NCBI GenBank assembly: GCA_021161625.1
Contig: JAGHAG010000167.1
Coordinates: 1 to 12,094, forward strand
Source of the DNA: Elusimicrobiota bacterium
GTDB taxonomy: Bacteria > CG03
Length of the DNA stretch: 12,094 nucleotides
Direction: 5' to 3'
Part shown: one piece after another, positions 4,967-12,094 of the stretch
Position numbering within the stretch: position 1 is the first letter of the stretch
Layout of the letters: every line of letters starts with the position of its first letter
Notes under the pieces: generated by a model
Databases searched by the model: none
Seen by the model: the letters and a program-made list of their open reading frames with translations, nothing else
Told to the model about the DNA's origin: nothing
Translations under genes and position numbers: made by a program

Positions 4967-6006
4967 TGCTGCCAAAATCTGTTTTTTGGTCTCCATATCT
5001 CCTGTTTCAAATCTCTTTTTAGACTGTTCAGCAAATTTAAAAACATTCTCCGCTGCCTCAAGCCAGTTGTCAACTCTCTGACCGGTATCTTTTAATAATT
5101 CCTCTAATCTCTGCTTTTCTTTGATTAGTGATTCTTTTTTCTTCCTGAATTCTTCTTCAGTCAATTCTCCATTGGCCCGCATATCAATCAAACCATCAAT
5201 CTTCTTCACACACTGCGTATATTGTTTTTTGATATTGGAGAGGATCCTGTTCCTTCCTTCAGATTCTATTTTATTACTCTCCTTTAAAACTTCTATTGCC
5301 CATTTGTGGAAATCTTCAGGAATTCTGATTCTTTCCAGCACATCAACAATCTGTCTCTGAAGTTCTTTTTCTTCTATACTCTTTTGCTTGCAATTCGGAT
5401 CCTTGCGTCTGGTGCAGTGATAATAAACGTAATGAAGTAATGTCGGTTTTTTCATTTTTTCAATGGGAGTGTTGCATTTAGGACATTGCTTATGGTTAAT
5501 AGTAGAAAACTTATATTTACAAACAGAACAGATAACCTGTCTTTTTTCTTCTGCAGTAATCATTGCCCCACACTCTCCGCATCTTATTAACCCGGTAAAA
5601 GCAAATTTTCGCTTTTGTGGGCGAGGTCGCCCCTTTGTGCCCAGAAGAGTCTGTATGCGGTCATATTCCTCTACAGTAATCATGGGTTTGTGTTTTCCTT
5701 TATACCAGTTACCACTTCCTTTTGGATATTCAAATTCTCCATAATAAAAGGGGTCTGTAAATATCCTGTAGATTGTGCTTCTTGCCATTGGTTTACCATT
5801 TCTCATTCTGAATCCCCATTCTTCTGTAGCAATTTTGAGAATCTGTGGAGGAGTGGTGGTTCCGCTGAGCATCAAATCAAACATTTTTCTCACAAGATGG
5901 AATCTGTCAGGATCTATTTTTATCTCCTTAAATCCTTTACCACCCGAAGGGTCGTTCATATATCCAACAGGGGCAGAACATGGGTACCAGCCCATTTAAC
6001 GGATAC

Positions 6007-6035
6007 TTGAAAACAGTGGGAGATTTGGATAAAAT
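6007..6035 (+). promoter_or_regulatory. nadB promoter, apparently leaderless
   Basis: TTGAAA (6007-6012) and TAAAAT (6030-6035) each match the sigma-70 consensus at five of six positions and are 17 nt apart. Seven nt separate the -10 box from the nadB ATG at 6043, so the transcript would have virtually no 5' leader. No SD is seen. The -35 box begins 12 bp from the truncated end of the recombinase remnant. Confidence 0.65.
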
Positions 6036-6042
6036 TAAAGTT

Positions 6043-7596
6043 ATGAAAGCAGATGTTCTTATAATAGGTTCAGGAATTTCGGGACTTTTTACTGCTTTGA
6101 ATTTGCCTCAAAAATTGAAAATCCTGATTGTGACAAAAAGAGACATTTTTGATTCATCCACAAAATTTGCTCAAGGTGGAATTTCCTGTGTGGCATCTGC
6201 CTATGATACATTTGAAAATCACATACAGGACACTTTAAGAACAGGATGCGGGCTTTCAGCAGAAAGAATTGTTGAAATTGTTGTGAGGGAAGCACCTGAA
6301 AGAATAAAAGACCTTATGGATTATGGGGTTAAATTTACCTCTCGTGGAAGAGGATTTGACCTTCATCTTGAAGGTGGGCATTCTCAGAGAAGAGTTATTC
6401 ATGCAAAAGATTACACAGGAGAGGTAATAGAAAATGCTCTGGTCAGGAAAGTGAGGAGAAAAAGAAACATAACTGTTTTTGAAAATCATATGGCAGTAAA
6501 TTTGATTGTAAAGAATAATTACTGCTGGGGTGCTTATGTGCTGGACGAGAGAACAGGAAGAGTAAAAAAGTTTACGGCAAATTATACAGTTCTTGCAACA
6601 GGCGGTGCAGGGAAAAGCTGGCTTTATACATCAAATCCTGATGTGGCAACAGGCGACGGTATTGCGATGGCATGGCGAGCAGGGGCAGTTGTGAAAAATC
6701 TTGAATTCGTTCAGTTTCATCCAACCTGCCTTTATGAACCCAGAGCCAAGTCATTTTTAATATCAGAGTCAGTGAGGGGAGAGGGTGGAGTTCTCCTTAC
6801 AAAAAAGGGTGAAAGATTTATGAAAAGATATCATCCTCTTAGAGAACTCGCTCCAAGAGATATTGTTGCAAGGGCAATAGATGACACAATGAAAAAAACA
6901 GGCGATGATTTTGTTTATCTGGATATTTCCCACAAAAAGGCAAGTTTTATAAAAAGAAAATTCCCATATCTTTACAAAACTCTAAAAAAATTTGGCTTTG
7001 ATATGACAAAGGAACCAATTCCTGTTGTGCCTGCAGCACACTATATGTGTGGTGGGGTTGCTGTGAACGAGTGGGGGGAGACATCTCTAAAAGGTCTTTT
7101 TGCAGTGGGAGAGGTTTCCTGCACAGGTCTTCATGGTGCAAACCGTCTTGCCTCAAATTCTCTTCTTGAAGGAATTGTTTTTGGAAAGAGATGCGCTTTT
7201 AGAATTTCCTCAGTTTTTAAAAAGAAGAAAGTTCCTGTTATTCCAGAGTGGAAGACATATGGAGCAAGACCATCAGATGAGGCGGTTATAATTTCTCAGA
7301 ACTGGGATGAGATAAGAAGGTTTATGTGGAATTACGTCGGAATTGTGCGGAGTGAAAAACGACTTGAAAGAGCATGGAGAAGAATAAAAAACATCCAGAA
7401 TGAAATTTATGAATACTACTGGAATTTTCTCATTACAAGGGATTTGATTGAATTGAGAAACATTGCCTGTGTTTCAGAACTAATAATAAAATCAGCCATG
7501 AGCAGAAAAGAATCCCGTGGAACACATTTTATGATAGATTATCCACATCAAAATGATAGAAAATTTCTTAAAGACACGATTTTAAAGAGAGGATAG
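6043..7596 (+). CDS. nadB: L-aspartate oxidase
   Basis: This FAD enzyme oxidises L-aspartate to iminoaspartate, the first step of de novo NAD synthesis, feeding quinolinate synthase NadA. The 517-residue length is normal. The FAD-binding loop GSGISG (9-14) opens the protein. Other landmarks are KFAQGGI (41-47), ATGGAGK (185-191), QFHPT (224-228), SVRGEGG (243-249), LAPRD with the catalytic-type Arg272, AAHYMCGG with His333, and LHGANRLASNSLLEG (363-377). The C-terminal helical domain with the usual RSEKRLERA follows. I start at ATG 6043 because it directly precedes the FAD motif and the promoter. An in-frame ATG at 5980 would lie upstream of that promoter and overlap the recombinase remnant. 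nadA and nadC are not nearby. The stop TAG lies in a 7-bp tandem repeat and overlaps the uvrA GTG by one base. Confidence 0.96.
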   Translation: MKADVLIIGSGISGLFTALNLPQKLKILIVTKRDIFDSSTKFAQGGISCVASAYDTFENHIQDTLRTGCGLSAERIVEIVVREAPERIKDLMDYGVKFTSRGRGFDLHLEGGHSQRRVIHAKDYTGEVIENALVRKVRRKRNITVFENHMAVNLIVKNNYCWGAYVLDERTGRVKKFTANYTVLATGGAGKSWLYTSNPDVATGDGIAMAWRAGAVVKNLEFVQFHPTCLYEPRAKSFLISESVRGEGGVLLTKKGERFMKRYHPLRELAPRDIVARAIDDTMKKTGDDFVYLDISHKKASFIKRKFPYLYKTLKKFGFDMTKEPIPVVPAAHYMCGGVAVNEWGETSLKGLFAVGEVSCTGLHGANRLASNSLLEGIVFGKRCAFRISSVFKKKKVPVIPEWKTYGARPSDEAVIISQNWDEIRRFMWNYVGIVRSEKRLERAWRRIKNIQNEIYEYYWNFLITRDLIELRNIACVSELIIKSAMSRKESRGTHFMIDYPHQNDRKFLKDTILKRG

Positions 7597-7618
7597 TGGA
7601 AAGAGGACAGAGGACAGA
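7591..7618. repeat. 7-bp tandem repeat spanning the nadB stop and uvrA start
   Basis: Four contiguous heptamers: one GGATAGT, one GGAAAGA and two GGACAGA. They belong to the same family as the array at 45-79. The first unit contains the nadB stop TAG and the start of the uvrA GTG; the other three encode UvrA residues 2-8 (ERGQRTE). The purine-rich sequence at 7584-7593 could also act as the uvrA ribosome-binding site. Confidence 0.85.
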
Positions 7619-10409
7619 ATTTATTGAAATAAAAGGTGCAAGAACACACAATTTGAAAAACATAAATGTAAAAATTCCCAAAAATAAACTTGTTGTAATA
7701 ACAGGTGTTTCAGGTTCAGGAAAGAGTTCCCTTGCCTTTGACACTCTCTATGCAGAGGGGCAGAGAAGATATGTTGAATCTCTTTCTGCTTATGCCCGCC
7801 AGTTTCTTGAACAACTGCAAAAACCTGATGTTGATAGCATAACAAATCTATCCCCTGCAATTGCCATTGAGGAAAAGGGGACCCTCACCAATCCCCGCTC
7901 AATTGTTGCAACAACAACAGAAATTGCTGATTTTTTGAGGGTTCTTTTTGCAAGGGTTGGAATTCCCCATTGTCCGAATTGTGGCAGGGTTATAAAAGGA
8001 CAGTCCATTGACGAAATTGTTTCAGATGTTCTTGACAACTTTTCGGATAAAACCATTAAAATTCTTGCACCTCTTGTAAAAGGGAAAAAAGGCACATTTG
8101 AGGAATTGTTTTTGAGATTGAGAAAACAGGGCTTTGTTAAGGTTTTTATTGATGAAAATCTCTATAATCTGGATGAAGACATAAAACTCAATAAAAACAA
8201 AAAGCACACAATAAGTGTTGTTGTGGATGAACTTGAGGTTGAAAAAAGCCGTTTAACAGAATCCCTAAACGCAGCATTAAAACTTGCGGACGGTATCTGT
8301 GAGGTCAGGGCAGAAGATATTCAGAAAATTTACAGTATTCACCACGCCTGTCCTGTGTGTAAGATAAGCATAGGAGAAATTTCGCCAAGAACTTTTTCTT
8401 TTAATTCACCTTATGGTGCCTGTCCGAAGTGTTCGGGTTTGGGCACTGTTCTGAGGGTTGCAGAGGATTTGATTATAAATGAAAATCTTTCAATTGAAGA
8501 GGGAGCAGTTCTTCCATGGATTGACCCGATCACAACAAGAACTCACAGATGGAAAGGTGCGGCAAGGGGTTATTATTATGGAAAACTTGAGGAAGCATGT
8601 GAAAAATTGAAAATACCAACAGATGTTAAATGGAAAAATCTCCCAAAAAAATATAAGGATTTTATTCTTTACGGCACAACAGAACTTTATGATTATGGCT
8701 CACCATTTATCGGGGTGATAAAACAGATTGAAGACAGATTCTATAAAACAGATTCAGAATTTGTGAAGGAAGAGATAATGAAGAGATACATGAGACGGGA
8801 AATCTGTCCTGTGTGCAAGGGAAAACGACTTAAAAAAGAATCCCTTGCTGTAAAAATCAAAGGGCTATCAATTGCAGACATCTGTGATTTTTCGGTTCTC
8901 AGAGCGCTTGAATTTTTTGAAAGGATAGAGTTCAAAGGTGCTGATAAAAAAATTGCACAACCTCTTTTAAAAGAGATAATCAGCCGCCTTAAATTTATAG
9001 AAAGCGTGGGTCTGGATTATCTCACTCTTTCGCGTCCAATTTCAACCCTTTCAAGAGGGGAGGCACAGAGAATTCGTCTTGCAACCCAGATTGGAAGCAA
9101 TCTTTCAGGAATTATTTATGTTCTGGATGAGCCAACAATCGGGCTTCATCAGAGAGACATTCATCGGCTTCTTTCAAATCTCATACAGTTAAAGAATTAT
9201 GGCAACACGGTTTGTGTTGTGGAACACGAAGCAACAATAATAAGGTCAGCAGACCACATAATAGACCTGGGACCAGGTGCAGGAGAAAAAGGCGGAATGG
9301 TGGTTTTTACAGGGACGCCTCAAGAAGTTTTAAAATCCCGAAAATCCCTTCTGAGGAAATATCTCAGCCAAGCGCCCATACAGAGAAAAAAAATCAGAAG
9401 AAGACCGCTTGGTTTTATAAAAGTTGTGGGAGCATCACAGTACAATCTCAAAAACATTGATGTTGAATTTCCTCTTGGAGTTTTTGTGTGTGTAACAGGA
9501 GTTTCAGGCAGTGGAAAGTCAACTCTTGTTGAAGAAATTCTCATAAAGGGTCTGAAAAAGAAACTTTATAATTCTTCAGAAATTCCAGGCAGACACAGGG
9601 ACATAATTGGCACGGATAGGATTGACAAGGTTCTTGCCATAGACCAGACACCAATCGGTAGAACTCCGCGAAGCAATCCTGCAACCTACACAAAGGTGTG
9701 GGATGAGATAAGAGCGGTTTTTGCGAGCATGCCACTTGCAAGAGCAAGAGGATACAAACCCGGACAGTTCAGTTTCAATGTGAAAAGCGGACGCTGTGAA
9801 GCATGCAAAGGAGATGGTGTAAAAAAAGTTGAAATGCATTTTCTCCCTGATATTTTTGTTACCTGCGATGTTTGCGGAGGGAAAAGATACACACAGGAAA
9901 CTCTTGAGGTAACATATAAAGGGAAAAATATATTTGATGTGCTGGAGATGAGTGTTGATGAGGCATTTGAATTTTTTTCTGCACACAAAAAAATCCAGCA
10001 GAAATTGAAGGTTCTTAAAGATGTTGGGCTTGGTTATATAAAACTCGGACAATCCGCAACAACACTTTCAGGCGGTGAAGCACAGAGAGTGAAACTCTCA
10101 CGCGAACTTTCAAGACCCCCAACAGGAAGAACCCTTTATTTTCTGGATGAGCCGACGACAGGACTTCATTTCGCAGATATAGAAAAATTGCTTAAAGTTT
10201 TACATCGTCTTGTGGACAGAGGTAACACAGTTATTGTGATAGAACACAACATGGAAATTATAAAAACTGCTGATTGGATTATTGACCTGGGTCCTGAAGG
10301 TGGAGAAAAAGGTGGAGAGGTTGTTGCCTGTGGAACCCCGGAAGAAATTGCAAAAAACAGAAACTCACATACAGGTTTTTTCCTCAGAAAGGAATTAAAG
10401 GTTGAATAA
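7596..10409 (+). CDS. uvrA: Excinuclease ABC subunit A
   Basis: UvrA is the damage-sensing ABC ATPase of nucleotide excision repair; its dimer loads UvrB at lesions. The 937-residue protein is full length. The first ATPase half has Walker A GVSGSGKSS (37-45), a signature LSRGE (485-489) and Walker B VLDEPTIGLH around Asp511. The second has Walker A GVSGSGKST (635-643), LSGGE (824-828) and Walker B FLDEPTTGLH around Asp851. Zinc cysteines are visible at 252/255/276/279 and 734/737/757/760, with further CxxC pairs at 126/129 and 404/407. The GTG at 7596 is the only standard start; residues 1-9 come largely from a 7-bp repeat and the conserved protein begins near residue 10. Arg487 replaces a signature glycine. 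The gene is coupled to nadB by a 1-bp overlap and to dedA by 8 bp. Confidence 0.97.
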   Translation: MERGQRTEFIEIKGARTHNLKNINVKIPKNKLVVITGVSGSGKSSLAFDTLYAEGQRRYVESLSAYARQFLEQLQKPDVDSITNLSPAIAIEEKGTLTNPRSIVATTTEIADFLRVLFARVGIPHCPNCGRVIKGQSIDEIVSDVLDNFSDKTIKILAPLVKGKKGTFEELFLRLRKQGFVKVFIDENLYNLDEDIKLNKNKKHTISVVVDELEVEKSRLTESLNAALKLADGICEVRAEDIQKIYSIHHACPVCKISIGEISPRTFSFNSPYGACPKCSGLGTVLRVAEDLIINENLSIEEGAVLPWIDPITTRTHRWKGAARGYYYGKLEEACEKLKIPTDVKWKNLPKKYKDFILYGTTELYDYGSPFIGVIKQIEDRFYKTDSEFVKEEIMKRYMRREICPVCKGKRLKKESLAVKIKGLSIADICDFSVLRALEFFERIEFKGADKKIAQPLLKEIISRLKFIESVGLDYLTLSRPISTLSRGEAQRIRLATQIGSNLSGIIYVLDEPTIGLHQRDIHRLLSNLIQLKNYGNTVCVVEHEATIIRSADHIIDLGPGAGEKGGMVVFTGTPQEVLKSRKSLLRKYLSQAPIQRKKIRRRPLGFIKVVGASQYNLKNIDVEFPLGVFVCVTGVSGSGKSTLVEEILIKGLKKKLYNSSEIPGRHRDIIGTDRIDKVLAIDQTPIGRTPRSNPATYTKVWDEIRAVFASMPLARARGYKPGQFSFNVKSGRCEACKGDGVKKVEMHFLPDIFVTCDVCGGKRYTQETLEVTYKGKNIFDVLEMSVDEAFEFFSAHKKIQQKLKVLKDVGLGYIKLGQSATTLSGGEAQRVKLSRELSRPPTGRTLYFLDEPTTGLHFADIEKLLKVLHRLVDRGNTVIVIEHNMEIIKTADWIIDLGPEGGEKGGEVVACGTPEEIAKNRNSHTGFFLRKELKVE

Positions 10410-11157
10410 ATCTCTGATAGATTTTTTGATTTTACATTCTGCCTATGCTTACATTTTTATTTCTCTGTTTATAATCCTTGCAGGATTTTTCCTTCCATTT
10501 CCAGAGGAACTTTTGCTTCTGATAGCAGGTTTTTTAACTGTTGAAACATACCTGAATCCCTATGTAATGCTTTTTTTCCTGATTGTTTCTGTTTTTGTGA
10601 GCGATCTTGCCCCATATCTTATAGGTTATTTTTACGGCAATAGAGTTTTTTCCATAAAACATTTTCAAATTTTTTTGAATAAAAAAAGGGTAAGAAAAAT
10701 TGTTCGCTACACAGGAATTTTTGGTTTTAAAAAAATTCTGATTATAAGACCATTTCTTCTTGGAATAAGACCCTTTACAATGCTTTTCTTTGGTTCACTC
10801 AGATTGAGATTTGCATCCATTTTTATTTATCTTATTGCAGGGGAACTGTGCGGAATTCTTTTCTGGTTCTTTATGGGAAGAATTTTTGCCCCTTTTATAG
10901 AGACAGTGGTGGTTTTTCTTTATAGTTTGAAAGAACTTGTTTTTCTTTTTTCTTTTCTTTTGGTTTTGTTTATTGCCTTTGTAAAATTTGTTTTAAAGAA
11001 AAAAATTTCCCCGGGTTACATTTTAAAAGTTGTAAGTTTTGTCCTTGTTTCTGTCTTTTTAATTCTTACAGGTTATGAAATTTTCAGTTATAGAAAAAAG
11101 CTTTATTCTTTTTTCAGGACGAAGATAGATAGTAAAAAATTGTATAATAAAAAATGA
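10402..11157 (+). CDS. DedA-family membrane protein
   Basis: This 251-residue integral membrane protein belongs to the DedA/SNARE-associated family. Bacterial members have been implicated in phospholipid (undecaprenyl phosphate or phosphatidylethanolamine) translocation and membrane homeostasis. Family landmarks are FFLPFPEE (29-36, membrane-embedded acidic residues), SDLAPYLIGYFYGNR (67-81, Asp68) and RPFLLGIRPFTMLFFGS (115-131, Arg115 and Arg122), followed by an amphipathic/transmembrane GELCGILFWFFMGR. Two more hydrophobic segments lie at about 179-197 and 208-225, giving a long C-terminal extension. The start is TTG 10402, overlapping the uvrA end by 8 bp and preceded by AAAGGA at about 8 nt. 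The stop overlaps the next ATG (ATGA). The transported lipid cannot be inferred from sequence. Confidence 0.88.
   Translation: MNKSLIDFLILHSAYAYIFISLFIILAGFFLPFPEELLLLIAGFLTVETYLNPYVMLFFLIVSVFVSDLAPYLIGYFYGNRVFSIKHFQIFLNKKRVRKIVRYTGIFGFKKILIIRPFLLGIRPFTMLFFGSLRLRFASIFIYLIAGELCGILFWFFMGRIFAPFIETVVVFLYSLKELVFLFSFLLVLFIAFVKFVLKKKISPGYILKVVSFVLVSVFLILTGYEIFSYRKKLYSFFRTKIDSKKLYNKK
11143..11148 (+). promoter_or_regulatory. -10-like TATAAT before the last ORF
   Basis: A perfect TATAAT ends 5 nt before the ATG at 11154, the same geometry as the acyP, lepA and nadB starts. However, it lies within the last DedA codons (Leu-Tyr-Asn-Lys-Lys), and I find no acceptable -35 box 16-18 nt upstream. Translational coupling through the ATGA overlap is an alternative. 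Confidence 0.3.
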
Positions 11158-12094
11158 TTTTGCCAGTTATAGTTTTTTCTATAATTGTTACGGTAGCCAT
11201 AATTACTATCGTTATTTTCTTTTTTGTGGTTTCAAAAAAGCGCAGGAAGTTAAAAAATATTGCTGAAGGGATTGGGGCACAGTATAAAAAGGATTCTCTT
11301 GAAGGAACATTTTGTGGTCATAAATATCAATTGCAGGATTTAACCCTTTCCGAAGGCAATAAAGGTTTAAGAATTATACTTGACTACAAAGTTCCTTTTC
11401 AGATGCTTCTGTGGAAGAAAAATCCTTTTTCAGAATTTCTTGCAAAATTATCAATTGTAAAGAAAACAAAAACAGGCATTCCTGAAATTGATAAAAATTT
11501 CACAATCACTACACCTTCAAAAGAAAGCGTAATTCTTTTTTTTCAGGACTTTGAAACAAGGGAAAAATTTCTTGAAATAATGAAGTTTAATAATTTAACA
11601 GGTCTTTCTTTTTTCAGGGATACAATTTCTGTGGATTTCCAGGCAGATATAAGAGAAATTGACAGCGATTTTATAGAAAGTGTTTTGAAATTTCTTTCTG
11701 AAATCGGGGAAAAAAGTTTAAGGGTTCCTGTTACAAAAAAGAAGTTTTCAACCGGTCTTTCATATTTTATCACAGGAGCATTTATTTTTCTCAACATTGC
11801 TGGATTTCTTATTCTTTTTACAGGACTGAAAAAGTTTTATCCTCTTGGAACAGGAATTTTTATTTTCTCCATAAAATGGATTCTTATTTTTCTTTTTTGC
11901 TGGTTTGTTTTTTATCTCAGATTTTTAAACCAGAGAATAATTTTTCCCCTTAATTTAGTTGTTCTGGTTTTAAGTTTATCCACAGTTCCTGTTGATACAA
12001 TAGGTGCAATAGTTTTTACAAATGGATTTTTGGATAAATCACCTGTTAAAATAAGGGAAGCCCGAGTTATAAGAAAAGTAAAAAAGGAATCGAA
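11154..12094 (+). CDS. Unidentified multi-spanning membrane protein (partial, 3' end cut)
   Basis: The frame is open from ATG 11154 to the window edge without a stop, giving at least 313 residues. I do not recognise the family with confidence. It begins with a hydrophobic segment (2-27) followed by KKRRK, which predicts a cytoplasmic positive patch. A soluble, Lys/Phe-rich region of about 170 residues follows (28-200), containing KNPFSEFLAKL and FFQDFETREKFLEIM. Three further hydrophobic segments lie at about 203-225, 229-257 and 262-290. After the last comes NGFLDKSPVKIREARVIRK (290-308), which looks like the start of another folded domain beyond the edge. It overlaps the DedA stop by 4 bp, so it is probably the last visible gene of the nadB-uvrA-dedA operon. 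Confidence 0.85.
   Translation, partial: MILPVIVFSIIVTVAIITIVIFFFVVSKKRRKLKNIAEGIGAQYKKDSLEGTFCGHKYQLQDLTLSEGNKGLRIILDYKVPFQMLLWKKNPFSEFLAKLSIVKKTKTGIPEIDKNFTITTPSKESVILFFQDFETREKFLEIMKFNNLTGLSFFRDTISVDFQADIREIDSDFIESVLKFLSEIGEKSLRVPVTKKKFSTGLSYFITGAFIFLNIAGFLILFTGLKKFYPLGTGIFIFSIKWILIFLFCWFVFYLRFLNQRIIFPLNLVVLVLSLSTVPVDTIGAIVFTNGFLDKSPVKIREARVIRKVKKES

Larger units (their letters stand above)
4760..5995 (-). pseudogene. Large serine recombinase remnant lacking the catalytic domain
   Basis: The 411-residue frame matches the C-terminal part of a large serine recombinase. It starts at GWYPCSAPVGYMND, the usual opening of the DNA-binding 'recombinase' domain (about 2-120), and continues with a zinc-ribbon region containing eight cysteines (139, 142, 156, 159, 171, 174, 194, 202). 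A long charged helical/coiled-coil stretch covers about 235-305. The N-terminal resolvase domain with the catalytic serine, normally about 140-150 residues, is absent. The codon just before the ATG is TAA (5996-5998), and the DNA beyond is the nadB promoter, so the 5' part was lost. The frame otherwise has no internal stop, suggesting recent truncation or a retained DNA-binding product. Residues 400-411 (LRGQDSNLRPAD) and the stop are the antisense of tRNA-Asn. It probably cannot recombine DNA alone. Confidence 0.85.

Noticed and set aside
5980..5995. ATGGG/CCCAT inverted repeat at the recombinase-nadB junction as an attachment site
   Set aside because: The arms are only 5 bp, and the sequence has no similarity to the tRNA-Asn 3' end expected for attR.
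5615..6010. Plus-strand frames opposite the recombinase remnant
   Set aside because: They are complementary to the conserved recombinase domain, which explains the open frame; no independent protein features were found.
5980..6042. N-terminal extension of nadB from ATG 5980
   Set aside because: It overlaps the recombinase remnant and the nadB promoter; the FAD motif lies directly after ATG 6043, as expected for the family.
9576..10052. 158-codon antisense frame within uvrA
   Set aside because: It lies wholly opposite a strongly conserved UvrA segment including the C-terminal zinc motif; its Phe/Cys/Ser-rich translation has no recognisable domain.
11111..11142. Complete promoter upstream of the last ORF
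   Set aside because: The TATAAT is good but no -35 hexamer is present at 16-18 nt and the box lies in dedA codons; only the -10-like element was kept, at low confidence.

Overview
This is a stretch of bacterial chromosome with low to moderate GC content and ordinary housekeeping genes. Two things suggest an uncultured candidate-phylum bacterium. One is a family of short dispersed repeats: 7-bp GGAYAGA tandems, AAATTCCAAA/TTTGGAATTT islands and GC-rich hairpins. The other is that the gene starts following an intergenic gap lack a well-placed Shine-Dalgarno sequence and have a -10 box 5-7 nt before the start codon. No phylum can be fixed from the sequence, and no 16S or other lineage-specific gene is present.

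Layout. Positions 1-736 hold no gene but are packed with repeats and hairpins. A minus-strand unit follows: acyP (acylphosphatase) and, downstream of it, tRNA-Glu(TTC). Divergent from acyP across 82 bp is a plus-strand operon of lepA (EF4), lepB (signal peptidase I) and a membrane-anchored calcineurin-like phosphoesterase, with overlapping stops and starts. Its last codons contain the promoter of tRNA-Asn(GTT). Converging on that tRNA is a minus-strand serine recombinase remnant (4760-5995). It has lost its N-terminal catalytic domain, and its last twelve residues are read antisense out of the tRNA-Asn gene. This is the only clear mobile-element trace.

After a promoter-bearing junction come nadB (L-aspartate oxidase), uvrA (excision-repair damage recognition), a DedA-family membrane protein and an unidentified multi-spanning membrane protein that runs off the right edge. 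These four are tightly packed, with 1-, 8- and 4-bp overlaps, and probably form one operon.

How the genes relate. The lepA-lepB pairing is a classic bacterial arrangement (translation factor plus secretory signal peptidase). The phosphoesterase, DedA protein and last ORF add envelope functions, and nadB and uvrA are NAD synthesis and DNA repair. I see no defence system, CRISPR array or obviously new multi-gene system. The most interesting points are the recombinase-tRNA fusion with palindromic repeats resembling the tRNA T-arm, the 7-bp tandem repeat forming the nadB stop and uvrA start, the apparently leaderless promoters, and the composite hairpin/inverted-repeat block near the left edge.
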